From positions 156,909 to 220,908 of the forward strand of contig JBBIIK010000004.1 in NCBI GenBank assembly GCA_037446555.1: a stretch of 64,000 bases of DNA, read 5' to 3'. A program made the position numbers and the translations under genes. How positions within the stretch are numbered: the first letter of the stretch is position 1; every line of letters begins with the position of its first letter. The stretch is from JANWVO01 sp037446555 (GTDB lineage: Bacteria > Acidobacteriota > Terriglobia > Bryobacterales > Bryobacteraceae). The notes under the pieces are model-generated. The model was not told the origin of the DNA. It made no database searches and was given only the letters and a program-made list of their open reading frames with translations. Of the stretch, positions 8,156 to 16,070 are shown piece by piece.

Positions 8156-9804
8156 CGCGCATCCTGCTCATCGAGGACGACGCCGATCAGCGCCGGCTCC
8201 GCGCCCTCCTGCTCGAGTCCCGCGGCTGCCAGGTCCTGTCCGCCTCGTCCCCCGCCGAGGCTCTCGACATGCTCGCCGCAGCCTCCGCGCCGCCCCATTG
8301 CGTCCTGATGGACCTCCGGCTGCCCCGCGCCGAGGATGGCCGCTCGCTCATCCGCGCCCTCCACGAGCGCTTCCCCTCGCTTCCGGTGATCGTGCTTACC
8401 GGCGCGGGGGGCTTCGAATCCGCTCCGGAACGCGCCTTCGTCCACGAGGTTCTCCGCAAGCCTGTCCGCACGGAGCGCCTCCTCGGCGCCCTCGCGCGCC
8501 TGGCTTCTCTCCTGCTCGCCTGTCTGTTTTCGATTCCTGCCGCTGCCCAGTCCCGCTCTTTCCCTTTCACTCTTGGCGCCGCCGCCGAGGTGATCGCCGA
8601 GCTCGATCTCGCCTCCCCATCCTCAGACTGGGCCGTCCCCGGACGCCAGGCCGCCGTTGCCGCCATCGGCCTCGAGGGAGAAACAAAGCATCACGTTTTT
8701 GTTTTCGGTGAAAAGGACTCACGGCGCTATCGCGTCTTCCTTGGTCCCCTCGCCCCGGGCCCGCACACGCTGACGGTGAGCCGCGATTCCACCCTCTCCG
8801 CTCCGGACTCGGATCTCGTCATCGGTGGCGCCGCCATCCGCCCCGTCGCTCCCGGCGATCCTCTCTACGAGCCTGTCCGCCACGCTCCGATCCTCTTCTC
8901 CCGCGCCGGAGCCGCGGACCGTTTCAGCGACGCGCTGCTCCTCGTCTACTGCACGCAGGGCCGGGACAAGTCCGGCCCGTGGATTGAGTACACGGCCGTA
9001 TTCTCCAACGAGGACGGCGGCACCTCCACGCGCGATCTGATGGCCCGCTGGGGACGGACCACGGACATCGAATACGTCTACCGCGTCTGGCTTGACCCCG
9101 AAGGGCGCCCCGCCCGCACCCTCATTCAGACCCGCGAACACCAGGACGTCCCTTACGACGGCCCGTGGTTCGGCCTCCATCCCTTCCTGGTCCCCGTCAC
9201 CGACAACAATATGGTCGAGCCGGCCTCCGCTACGCCTCCTGGGCTTCGCTTCCAGCTCGTGCCCGTGCTCGTCTCCCTGGACACCGGATCTCGCGAAACC
9301 GTCATGGATCAGGAGCCTTTCACCTACGAGGTCGCCTGCAAGGAAATGGCCCGCGAGGCGAAAATTCGCGCACAGGGTTCCTGGTTCGACGGCGAGAAAA
9401 TCGCTGACCCTCGCCGCTATTTCATCGCCGAGTTTCAGACCGAGACCCGCAACGCCGCCGTTCAGCTCGTCTATCGTTTCCGCGGCGAGAATCTCTGGCG
9501 GGGCTCCGCTCTCGGCATCGGGAAGAATTTCATCGAGCGCGACGGTTGGGTTCGCACCGCCTTCGAACTTCCGGAAGGCCGCTCAGCCGCCGAAATCGGC
9601 GAGTTCGCCTTTGAGTGCCTCTCCCGCCGGGATCTGGAGAAACAGCCCGTGCCGAAGAACGGCGCCTGTATCGTCCGGCACCTCGGCCGCTTCTTCTCCG
9701 TCGATCCCCGCTGCCGTCCGGCCGCTTCTCTATCCCGAGCTCAGCCCCCGGCCGGCGGCTGGCGGCTTCACGTTGGAGAAATGATCTCAATTGGCAGGGA
9801 ATGA
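8152..9804 (+). CDS. CheY-type receiver domain fused to a signal peptide-like helix and exported domain
   Basis: The reading frame encodes 550 residues with no stop between two parts normally found separately. Residues 1-116 are a complete receiver domain: acidic pocket E8/D9/D10, phospho-acceptor D54 in VLMDLRLP, T83 in VIVLTG and K103 in VLRKP. Directly after the last receiver helix comes a hydrophobic stretch ending in a signal-peptidase-like site (LLLACLFSIPAAAQ, 120-133). A roughly 415-residue domain of unknown family follows, rich in beta-strand patterns, with only a few cysteines. No ATG, GTG or TTG lies in frame near the helix; only CTG at 8500 could start a separate exported protein. 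The ATG at 8152 overlaps the previous stop (ATGA). Confidence 0.75.
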   Translation: MTRILLIEDDADQRRLRALLLESRGCQVLSASSPAEALDMLAAASAPPHCVLMDLRLPRAEDGRSLIRALHERFPSLPVIVLTGAGGFESAPERAFVHEVLRKPVRTERLLGALARLASLLLACLFSIPAAAQSRSFPFTLGAAAEVIAELDLASPSSDWAVPGRQAAVAAIGLEGETKHHVFVFGEKDSRRYRVFLGPLAPGPHTLTVSRDSTLSAPDSDLVIGGAAIRPVAPGDPLYEPVRHAPILFSRAGAADRFSDALLLVYCTQGRDKSGPWIEYTAVFSNEDGGTSTRDLMARWGRTTDIEYVYRVWLDPEGRPARTLIQTREHQDVPYDGPWFGLHPFLVPVTDNNMVEPASATPPGLRFQLVPVLVSLDTGSRETVMDQEPFTYEVACKEMAREAKIRAQGSWFDGEKIADPRRYFIAEFQTETRNAAVQLVYRFRGENLWRGSALGIGKNFIERDGWVRTAFELPEGRSAAEIGEFAFECLSRRDLEKQPVPKNGACIVRHLGRFFSVDPRCRPAASLSRAQPPAGGWRLHVGEMISIGRE

Positions 9805-10014
9805 CGCCCGTGCTTTCCATTTCGCCAAGATTGATTCCTCCAGTCGATGTCAGGCTCTTCTGCCTGAAAAGCGCGAAAGGGTACCAGTTGGAGTTTCTTT
9901 TTTCCCAGGAGATGCCTCTCGGGATGGGCAAGCGGCTCGCCGCCGCCAGGAATTACCGGTTCACGGCAGGAATTAGCATTTCTCTACAGATGGAATCCTG
10001 ATCAGGTGACGCCT

Positions 10015-10290
10015 ATGGAAATCGCCAGGCTCCACGACCGGTTGAAGGCCGAAGGAAGGCTTTCCCTTCAGGTTCGCATCGTCCCGCGCAGTCCAAGAAC
10101 CGAGTGGGCGGGTTTTCTGGAAAGTGGGGACTGGAAGATAAAAGTCGCCGCTCCTCCCGAGCGCGGGAAAGCCAATGAGGAGCTCATCCGGTTTCTGGCT
10201 GCCGAGTTCTGCGTCCCGCGCTCTTCCATCGAGATCGTCGCCGGCGCCACCAGCCATCACAAGCTCATCCGCATTCAGCCGCCCCGGTAA
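10015..10290 (+). CDS. DUF167 (YggU family) protein
   Basis: The 91-residue protein shows the DUF167/YggU pattern: a short amphipathic start, LQVRIVPRSPRTEWAGF, then WKIKVAAPPERGKANEELIRFLAAEFCVPRSSIEIVAGATSHHKLIRI. The PPxxGKANxE block and the late SxxK/R segment are diagnostic of the family, whose biochemical role is unknown. ATG at 10015 is preferred over GTG at 10006 because AGGTGA sits five bases before it. A 210-base gap separates it from the receiver fusion gene, and a perfect GC hairpin follows its stop. Confidence 0.9.
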   Translation: MEIARLHDRLKAEGRLSLQVRIVPRSPRTEWAGFLESGDWKIKVAAPPERGKANEELIRFLAAEFCVPRSSIEIVAGATSHHKLIRIQPPR

Positions 10291-10309
10291 GAGCGCGGTG
10301 GGCGCTCGC

Positions 10310-10338
10310 GCCCCCGGGCGCGGCAAGCACCCGGGGGC
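10310..10338. terminator. GC hairpin downstream of the DUF167 gene
   Basis: A perfect nine-base inverted repeat (GCCCCCGGG and CCCGGGGGC) with an eleven-base loop starts 20 bases after the DUF167 stop. There is no run of T after it, so it is a possible transcription stop or a structural repeat rather than a canonical intrinsic terminator. Confidence 0.4.
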
Positions 10339-10350
10339 AAGCCGCCGAGA

Positions 10351-11274
10351 ATGAAGAAAGCCCCCAGGATGCCAAACCTCACGCGCCGCACTCTCTTGGC
10401 CGCATCGCTCGCGCCGTCGTCGCGGGGAGCGCTGTTCCGCGGCACTTTCCTTCAACTGTGGGCGCGGCATCTGGAGTGGTCCTCCGCTCAATGGGATGCT
10501 CTTCTGGATGCGCTCTCCGCGCTCGCCTGTCAAGAAATTGTGCTCCAGTGGTGCCGGTATGACGACGTGGACTTCGCTCCCCTCGTGCCGCGCCTTCTCG
10601 ATGCCGCCCGCAGCCGCCGCATGCGCGTTCTCATCGGACTTCCCTACCAGAGCGACTGGTGGCGCCGGATGGAAGCCGATCCCCTCGAGGCTCTCGGCGG
10701 CGTCGTCGCCAGGGCACGCGCATTCGCCTCTTCCTCCAGCGCCCGGCAGTGGGTCCGCCACTCCGCATTTGGCGGCTGGTATCTGCCAGAAGAGATCGAC
10801 GACGATCACTGGCTGCCCGCGCCCCGGTGCCGCGCGCTGGCTGGTGCGCTCGATCAGCTCGTCGGCGCCCTGCGCCCTCTCTCCGCTTCCGGATTCACGA
10901 ACCGTGCCAGCGCCCCCTTCGAACTCGCCGAATTCTGGCGTGAATTGGCCGCCCGCCGCCGTTTGGCGCGCGTGTTCTTCCAGGACGGCATCGGAGCGGG
11001 CAAAATGACGCTGGCCTCTTGGCCCGCCTATCTCGAAGCCCTGCGCGCCCGGCTGGGCAAGCGGCTGGAGGTGGTCGTCGAAATCTTCGAGTCCGTCCCC
11101 TCGGAGGCGGGTTTCCGCGCCGTGCCTGCTCCCATCGAGCGGATCCTCCTCCAGGTGGACATGGCCCGCCGCGCCACCGGCCGCGCGCCGCTCTGCTTCA
11201 GCCTGCCGGACTATGCCTCCCCCACCGCCGGTCCCGATGCCGCGCGCCTCTTCGAGCAGCTCTCCCGCCGCTGA
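10351..11274 (+). CDS. Tat-type secreted protein, DUF4434/glycosidase-like TIM barrel
   Basis: The 307-residue protein begins with a basic stretch and a twin-arginine-like export signal (LTRRTLLAASLAPSS). The mature part reads like a TIM-barrel glycosidase-related domain: FRGTFLQLW, HLEWSSAQWDALLDAL, the strand QEIVLQWCRYDD, VLIGLPYQSDWW, then GGWYLPEEIDDDHW with clustered acidic residues where glycosidases place catalysts, and ARVFFQDGIGAG. This ordering recalls DUF4434 proteins. A carbohydrate-related role outside the cytoplasm is an inference. ATG at 10351 is used; ATG at 10369, directly before the Tat motif, is equally possible. Confidence 0.65.
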   Translation: MKKAPRMPNLTRRTLLAASLAPSSRGALFRGTFLQLWARHLEWSSAQWDALLDALSALACQEIVLQWCRYDDVDFAPLVPRLLDAARSRRMRVLIGLPYQSDWWRRMEADPLEALGGVVARARAFASSSSARQWVRHSAFGGWYLPEEIDDDHWLPAPRCRALAGALDQLVGALRPLSASGFTNRASAPFELAEFWRELAARRRLARVFFQDGIGAGKMTLASWPAYLEALRARLGKRLEVVVEIFESVPSEAGFRAVPAPIERILLQVDMARRATGRAPLCFSLPDYASPTAGPDAARLFEQLSRR

Positions 11275-11289
11275 ACCTGGGAGCGCCTT

Positions 11290-12072
11290 CTAATTGCCCG
11301 GATCGAACGGCCACACCGAAGTCGTCGAAAACCCGCCGTCGACGGCGATCACCTGGCCGGTGATGTAGTCCGATCCGCTTCCGCTGAGGAACACGGCCAG
11401 CGGGGCGATCTCCTCGGGGGAGCCCAGCCGCGCGATCGGTTGCGTTCCTTTCAGCCACTCGTGCATCTCGGGCGCCTGCCACATGGCGCGGTTCAGGTCG
11501 GTGAGGATGAAGCCCGGCGCGATGCAGTTCACCTGGATGTTGTGGCGGCCCCACTCTGCGGCAAGCATGCGCGTCAGCCCGGCGAGCGCCGACTTCGTCG
11601 TGCCGTAGACGGCGGCGAAGGGCAACCCGAGTATGGAAGTGAGGCTGCCGATGAAGACGACCTTGCCGCGGCCTCGCGCGATCATGCCGCGCCCGGCCGC
11701 CTGTGTCAGCTCGAACAGGCCCGTGAGATTTGTTTCCACGATCCTGGCATACTCCTCGGGCGTGTAGCCGGTCATGGGCTTGCGCAGGTTCATGCCCGAG
11801 ACGTTCACCAGGATGTCCGCGCTGCCGGCCAGATCGGCGGCGCGCTGGCGGGACTCACGGGAAGCGACGTCGAGCTCGAGCGCCTCGGCGCGGCAACCCT
11901 CGGCCCGCAGCCGGGCGGCCGCCTCTTCCAGGGCCGGAAGGCTTCGCGAGGCCAGCACGGCTTCTGCGCCGGCGCGGGCCAGCGCTTCGGCGATCGCCAG
12001 ACCGATGCCGCGGCTCGCTCCAACCACCAGAGCACGCCTGCCGTCCAGCCGGAACCAGTTCTGGATGTCCAT
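11290..12072 (-). CDS. Short-chain dehydrogenase/reductase
   Basis: A classical SDR of 260 residues: cofactor loop GASRGIG (18-24), NVSG after strand four (90-93), catalytic serine in VFIGSLTS (S143) and the YGTTK active site (Y156, K160), followed by NCIAPGFILTDLN. The C-terminal VDGGFSTT is typical of 3-oxoacyl-ACP reductase/gluconate dehydrogenase-like members. NAD(P)-dependent oxidoreduction of an alcohol or keto group is likely; the substrate is unknown. The ATG at 12072 is preferred since the in-frame extension upstream is weak. It is transcribed away from the CheY gene, sharing a roughly 100-base divergent promoter region. Confidence 0.92.
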   Translation of the reverse strand: MDIQNWFRLDGRRALVVGASRGIGLAIAEALARAGAEAVLASRSLPALEEAAARLRAEGCRAEALELDVASRESRQRAADLAGSADILVNVSGMNLRKPMTGYTPEEYARIVETNLTGLFELTQAAGRGMIARGRGKVVFIGSLTSILGLPFAAVYGTTKSALAGLTRMLAAEWGRHNIQVNCIAPGFILTDLNRAMWQAPEMHEWLKGTQPIARLGSPEEIAPLAVFLSGSGSDYITGQVIAVDGGFSTTSVWPFDPGN

Positions 12073-12171
12073 GCCCGACAGCCTACCAGTTCTTCCATGG
12101 CTGCTGATTTCCCTCACAACTTGCCCGGCGCGGCCGATAAGCGCCACAGAAAACAGGGAGGTTCACAGCAC

Positions 12172-12543
12172 ATGCCTGTGGATGTCATGATCGTCGACGA
12201 CTCGGCCGCCATTCGCAAGATCCTGCACCGCGTCCTGTTGCAGGCGGACGTCCCGTTGGGGCAGGTGATCGAGGCCGGCGACGGGGTGGAAGCGCTCGAA
12301 AAGCTGAAGACCGCGAAAGTGGGGCTGATCCTCTCCGACATCAACATGCCGAACATGGACGGCCTGGCGCTGCTCGGCGCCTTGAAGTCGCAGGAGGCGA
12401 CGCGCAACGTGCCTGTGATCATGGTCACCACGGAAGGCTCGAGCTCGCGCGTCATGGAGGCCGTCAACCTCGGCGCATCGGGCTATGTGCGCAAGCCATT
12501 CACGGCCGAGCAGATCAAAGAAAAGCTCGCCGGCCTGCTCTGA
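12172..12543 (+). CDS. CheY-like single-domain response regulator
   Basis: A 123-residue stand-alone receiver domain with every signalling residue: D9/D10 in MIVDDSAAIRKIL, phospho-acceptor D56 in LILSDINMPNMDG, the switch threonine in VPVIMVTTEGS and the lysine in GYVRKPF. The DxNMPxMDG and MVTTEG wording is that of chemotaxis-type CheY. GGGAGG about twelve bases upstream serves as ribosome site. It is followed 22 bases later by a CheX phosphatase gene and then a CheW-like gene, so it probably acts in a chemosensory circuit and is dephosphorylated by that CheX. No CheA kinase is present in the window. Confidence 0.93.
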   Translation: MPVDVMIVDDSAAIRKILHRVLLQADVPLGQVIEAGDGVEALEKLKTAKVGLILSDINMPNMDGLALLGALKSQEATRNVPVIMVTTEGSSSRVMEAVNLGASGYVRKPFTAEQIKEKLAGLL

Positions 12544-12565
12544 CGACTGAGGAGGAGGAACCTGC

Positions 12566-13096
12566 ATGACGCATGAGAAACTTGTCTCCTATATCCGCAG
12601 CTCCACGCGCGACGTGTTCACGACGATGCTCGGCCTGGAGGTCGCCGACGGCGAACCGTTCATCAAGGAAGAGGCGCCGGCCCCCTCCGATGGTGTGCTC
12701 GCGCTGATCGGCCTGGCCGGCCGCTGGGCGGGCTCCGGCACGTTCTCCTGCACGGCACCGGTGGCCATGCGCCTCGCCTCTCAGTTGTTGATGCAACCCT
12801 ACGACGCCATCAGCGAGGAAGTTCTGGACGCCGTCGGAGAGATCACCAATATGGTCCTGGGCAACGTCAAGACCGCGCTCGAGGAGGAACTCGGCCCAAT
12901 GGGCCTCTCCATCCCCACCGTGATCTACGGCCGCAACTTCACCACCCGCAGCATCGGGCGCAGCAAGTGGACCGTGGTCCCCTTCTTGCTGGACTCCGAC
13001 ATCATCGAGGTCCACCTCTGTATCGCGCCCAGCAAGGACCCCGGCGCGGTCCGCATCCACAAGAACCAGCCGGCAGCCATCCTGTCCATCGAGTGA
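12566..13096 (+). CDS. cheX: CheX-like CheY-P phosphatase
   Basis: The 176-residue protein has the CheC/CheX/FliY pattern. The helix EEVLDAVGEITNMVLGNVKTALEE contains the ExxN pair (E92, N95) that attacks phospho-CheY in CheX, followed by LSIPTVIYGRNF, and an earlier strand pair GTFSCTAPVAMRLASQLL. Only one ExxN site is visible, as in CheX rather than CheC. A GGAGGA ribosome site precedes the ATG. Lying between the CheY gene and the CheW-like gene, it is the likely signal-termination partner of that CheY. Confidence 0.85.
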   Translation: MTHEKLVSYIRSSTRDVFTTMLGLEVADGEPFIKEEAPAPSDGVLALIGLAGRWAGSGTFSCTAPVAMRLASQLLMQPYDAISEEVLDAVGEITNMVLGNVKTALEEELGPMGLSIPTVIYGRNFTTRSIGRSKWTVVPFLLDSDIIEVHLCIAPSKDPGAVRIHKNQPAAILSIE

Positions 13097-13103
13097 ACCG
13101 CCC

Positions 13104-13565
13104 ATGCTGCTCCCTGCGCCTTGCCCCCTGCGGTTTGTCATCGTCCGCCTTGGCGGCCGCGATTTCGCTATTCCCGCGGCTCGCCTTTGCGGCATGGTGC
13201 TGCTGCGCACAGCCGACCTCAGCCCCGCACGTGCCCAAGGACCGCTGCGCTTCGCTCTTCATCTCGATTCCCGCACCGTCCCCGTCCTCATCCCCCACTC
13301 CGTTCTCGGCCTGGAAACGCGCCCGCCTTCCTCGCGCAGATCGGAAGAGCAGATCCGGGACTCCGCCCGGCACTCCGCTCCGCCGCCCGCGGACGCCGCT
13401 TTCGCCCTCGCCGTCGATTCCGTATCCCGCATCGAGGACGTCCCGCCCTCCTCGTGGCGCCCGCCCGGCCGTATCCGCCTCGGCGAAGCCTGGCGCGACG
13501 TCCTCGATCCCGATCAGCTCTACCGTGCGGCCCTCGCCGAGCCGGCCAGCCTCACCACAAACTGA
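13104..13565 (+). CDS. CheW-like scaffold protein
   Basis: A 153-residue protein with a CheW-domain pattern: PLRFVIVRLGGRDFAIPAARLCGMVLL at the N-terminus, ALHLDSRTVPVLIPHSVLGL in the middle and FALAVDSVSRIEDVP before a short tail. It would link receptors to CheA, although no cheA or receptor gene is visible here, so its partners lie elsewhere or it works differently. It starts seven bases after the CheX stop. Its last 15 codons overlap, on the opposite strand, the 3' end of holB by 46 bases. Confidence 0.75.
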   Translation: MLLPAPCPLRFVIVRLGGRDFAIPAARLCGMVLLRTADLSPARAQGPLRFALHLDSRTVPVLIPHSVLGLETRPPSSRRSEEQIRDSARHSAPPPADAAFALAVDSVSRIEDVPPSSWRPPGRIRLGEAWRDVLDPDQLYRAALAEPASLTTN

Positions 13566-14587
13566 TCCGCCACAGCAGTCTTCTGCACGTTCCGCCGCTC
13601 CAGACCGTCCCAGTCGTCCAACAGTTCCACTGCCTCCCACAGCCAATCAAAGTCCACCCGCTGAACCACTCTCTCCAGCCGCTCCCGCACGTCCTCGTTT
13701 CTCAGCTGTCCGCCTCCAACGAACAGGAGGAGCAAATCGCCCAGCAGCCCGTAGAGCGGCCGGACGTAAAGACCCAACTTCTCCGTCTTGCTCGCCAGCA
13801 AGCCTTGGCTTTGCTTCACCCAATCGGCGAAGCTCGCCGTGCCGGCCGCCGCCTCCAGCATCGCCAGCGCCACCGCGCGCCTTCGTTGATACTCTTCCAG
13901 ATCCAGGCTGGCGGCAACGCCGGGACAGCCGCCCGACAGCGCGATACGCCTCTCTGCGTCCTTCCAGCCGAACGCGCGCGCCGCCTCCTGCATTTCCGCT
14001 TGGCTCAGCGGCGCCAACCAGAAGGTCACTGAGCGCGACCGGATGGTCGCTGGAAGGTCAAAGGGGTTCTCCGCCGTCATGAGGAGCACCAGGTGCTCCG
14101 GCGGCTCTTCCAGCGTCTTCAGCAGGGCATCGGCCGCTTGCGCTCCGGCGCGGTCCATGTGGTCGATCAGAAAGACGCGCCAGCGGCCTTTCAGCGGCCG
14201 CAGTTGCGCGCGGCTCCGCGCCAGCCGCATCTGCTGGATGGAGATCTGCCGCAGCGGGCCTTCCGGGCAGATCGTGACAAAATCCGGATAGTTCGAGAAA
14301 AACAGCGGCTCCTCGGCCCGTTTTTCACTCGGCAATTTTTCTCTTTCTTCCAGAATTTTCCGGTTTTCCGGCAGGCTGAGATCGTCCCTTTCAATCTTCT
14401 CCGCGATCTCCGCCTCTTCCGCCGCAGAGCCGTCCGCCAGCAGCCGCGCTGCGAACCGGCGCGCCAGCGTGGCTTTGCCTACGCCCTCGGGTCCCGCCAG
14501 CAGCAGGGTCTGCGCCACCCGGCCGCTCTCGATCATCCGTTCGAGCGATTCCGCCACCGTCCGGTTGCCGAAGAAACTCCTAAACAC
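13520..14587 (-). CDS. holB: DNA polymerase III delta' subunit-like clamp-loader ATPase
   Basis: The 355-residue protein carries an AAA+ clamp-loader core: P-loop GPEGVGKATLA near residue 30, the strand WRVFLIDHMDRAGAQAADALLKTLEEPPEHLVLLM, and TIRSRSV, the sensor/arginine-finger (SRC-like) motif of delta'. It would form part of the loader that places the sliding clamp on DNA. The four-cysteine zinc module found in E. coli delta' is not visible; the segment holds an acidic, charged insert instead. The start is GTG at 14587, overlapping the tmk stop by eight bases, a common tmk-holB arrangement. The 3' end overlaps the convergent CheW-like gene. Confidence 0.88.
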   Translation of the reverse strand: MFRSFFGNRTVAESLERMIESGRVAQTLLLAGPEGVGKATLARRFAARLLADGSAAEEAEIAEKIERDDLSLPENRKILEEREKLPSEKRAEEPLFFSNYPDFVTICPEGPLRQISIQQMRLARSRAQLRPLKGRWRVFLIDHMDRAGAQAADALLKTLEEPPEHLVLLMTAENPFDLPATIRSRSVTFWLAPLSQAEMQEAARAFGWKDAERRIALSGGCPGVAASLDLEEYQRRRAVALAMLEAAAGTASFADWVKQSQGLLASKTEKLGLYVRPLYGLLGDLLLLFVGGGQLRNEDVRERLERVVQRVDFDWLWEAVELLDDWDGLERRNVQKTAVADQFVVRLAGSARAAR

Positions 14588-15236
14588 GCCTCCTCCGGAA
14601 CTCCTCCACGACGTTCCACACGCGCGCCTCCACTTCTTCCTCGGCGCCCCGCCCGTCCACCCGGACGATCCGCGCGAAGCTTTCCGCCAGGCGGCGGTAG
14701 CCGTCGGCGGCTCGTTCATAGAACGCCCGGCTCTGCTCGTCCATTCGCGTTTCCTGCGCCGCCTCGCCGGCGTTGCGCGCCCGCGCCCGTTCGAGCCCGT
14801 TGTCGACGCCGATCTCCACGAGCACGGTCAAGTCCGGTTCGATTCCGCGGCAGGCGATCCTGCCGAGAGCGTCGATCCACTCCAGCCCCAGTCCGCGCCC
14901 AAAGCCCTGATAGGCCCTTGTCGAATCCGTCCAGCGGTCGCTCAGAACGGTCTTGCCTGCTTCCAGTGCGGGCCGCAGGATCTCGTCCACCGTCTGCGCC
15001 CGGGCTGCGAAATACAGCAGCATTTCCGCCACCGGCGAGAGCATTTCATGGGCCGGATCGAGCAAAATCGCGCGGACTTTCTTTCCGATTTCCGTCGTTC
15101 CCGGCTCGGCCAGTTCCACCACGTCCTCGCCCGCCGCCCGCAGCCGCGCCGCCAGGCGCCGCATCTGCGTGGTCTTGCCGCTGCCGTCGAGTCCCTCAAA
15201 AGTCAGAAAGAGGCCGCGGCGGCTCGTCGTAGACAT
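14580..15236 (-). CDS. tmk: Thymidylate kinase
   Basis: The 218-residue enzyme phosphorylates dTMP to dTDP in DNA precursor synthesis. It shows the P-loop FEGLDGSGKTTQ (about 14-25), the catalytic/base-binding SDRWTDSTRAYQG and the mid-protein EPGTTEIGKKVR loop of the family, and is of normal length. It starts at ATG 15236 inside the 3' end of the uracil-DNA glycosylase gene (41-base overlap) and its stop overlaps the holB start, placing it in a long translationally coupled run. Confidence 0.95.
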   Translation of the reverse strand: MSTTSRRGLFLTFEGLDGSGKTTQMRRLAARLRAAGEDVVELAEPGTTEIGKKVRAILLDPAHEMLSPVAEMLLYFAARAQTVDEILRPALEAGKTVLSDRWTDSTRAYQGFGRGLGLEWIDALGRIACRGIEPDLTVLVEIGVDNGLERARARNAGEAAQETRMDEQSRAFYERAADGYRRLAESFARIVRVDGRGAEEEVEARVWNVVEEFRRRRV

Positions 15237-16062
15237 AGTGCAGCACCTTCTTGAGGTCCTCCCAAGCCTCCCGCTTGGCGTTCTGATTGTACGGCCGGAG
15301 AAGGTAGGAGGGATGGTAGGTCGGCATCACCGGAATATCCCGCCACCTGTGCCACCGGCCGCGCAATTTGGTGATGCCTTCCTTGGCGCCCAGCAGCGCC
15401 TTTGCAGCAGTGGCGCCCAGCGCGCAGATCGCCCGCGGCCGGATCGCGTTCAGCTGGCGGAACAGGAACTGCCCGCAGATCTCCATCTCGTCCGGTTCCG
15501 GCGTGCGGTTCTTTGGAGGACGGCACTTCACCACATTGCAGATGTAGACGTCATCCCGGCGCACGCTCATGCCTTCCTTGGCGGCGGTGTTGTTGATCAT
15601 CTGCGTCAGCAGTTGTCCGGCGCGGCCGACGAACGGCAGCCCTTGCAGATCCTCGTCCTCGCCCGGCCCTTCGCCGACAAACACGAGCTTCGCCCGCGGG
15701 TTTCCGCTTCCGAAGACGATCTTGGTCCTGCCCTCGCACAGCCGGCAACGGCGGCAGTCGCCGATGTCTGCGACGATCCGCTCCAGCGTGTCCCCTTCCG
15801 GGCCAGGATCGAAAAGCGGCACAAGCCCGGGGGCGGCCTTCAGGGCCGCAGGTGTGGGCGGCGCAGTCCCGAGACCGCCTCGCAACGGTCCTTCTGCTCG
15901 GGCTCCCGTGGCTGATGGCACGTCCTTCTTCACGCCCTGCTGCGGATGTTCCAGCGAAGAGCGCGCGGGGGGCGCCGTGGTCACGTCCCGGTCCAGATAC
16001 AGCGTCTTCACCCCTAGGTCTCGGTAAAACTCCAGCCACCGCCGCAACTCGCGCGTGTCCAT
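15196..16062 (-). CDS. Uracil-DNA glycosylase, family 4 type
   Basis: The protein (288 residues from ATG 16062) removes uracil from DNA to start base-excision repair. It has the family 4 iron-sulphur cysteines (CRRCRLC, then later C residues in ICNVVKCRPPKNRTP and EICGQFL), the catalytic/uracil motif GEGPGEDEDLQGLPFVGRAG split over two strands, and the late MPTYHPSYLLR. About 85 residues of low-complexity linker precede the core, as in many family 4 proteins. A TTG at 16074, overlapping the coaBC stop as TTGA, is an alternative start. Confidence 0.93.
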   Translation of the reverse strand: MDTRELRRWLEFYRDLGVKTLYLDRDVTTAPPARSSLEHPQQGVKKDVPSATGARAEGPLRGGLGTAPPTPAALKAAPGLVPLFDPGPEGDTLERIVADIGDCRRCRLCEGRTKIVFGSGNPRAKLVFVGEGPGEDEDLQGLPFVGRAGQLLTQMINNTAAKEGMSVRRDDVYICNVVKCRPPKNRTPEPDEMEICGQFLFRQLNAIRPRAICALGATAAKALLGAKEGITKLRGRWHRWRDIPVMPTYHPSYLLRPYNQNAKREAWEDLKKVLHYVYDEPPRPLSDF

Positions 16063-16070
16063 CCTGGCCC

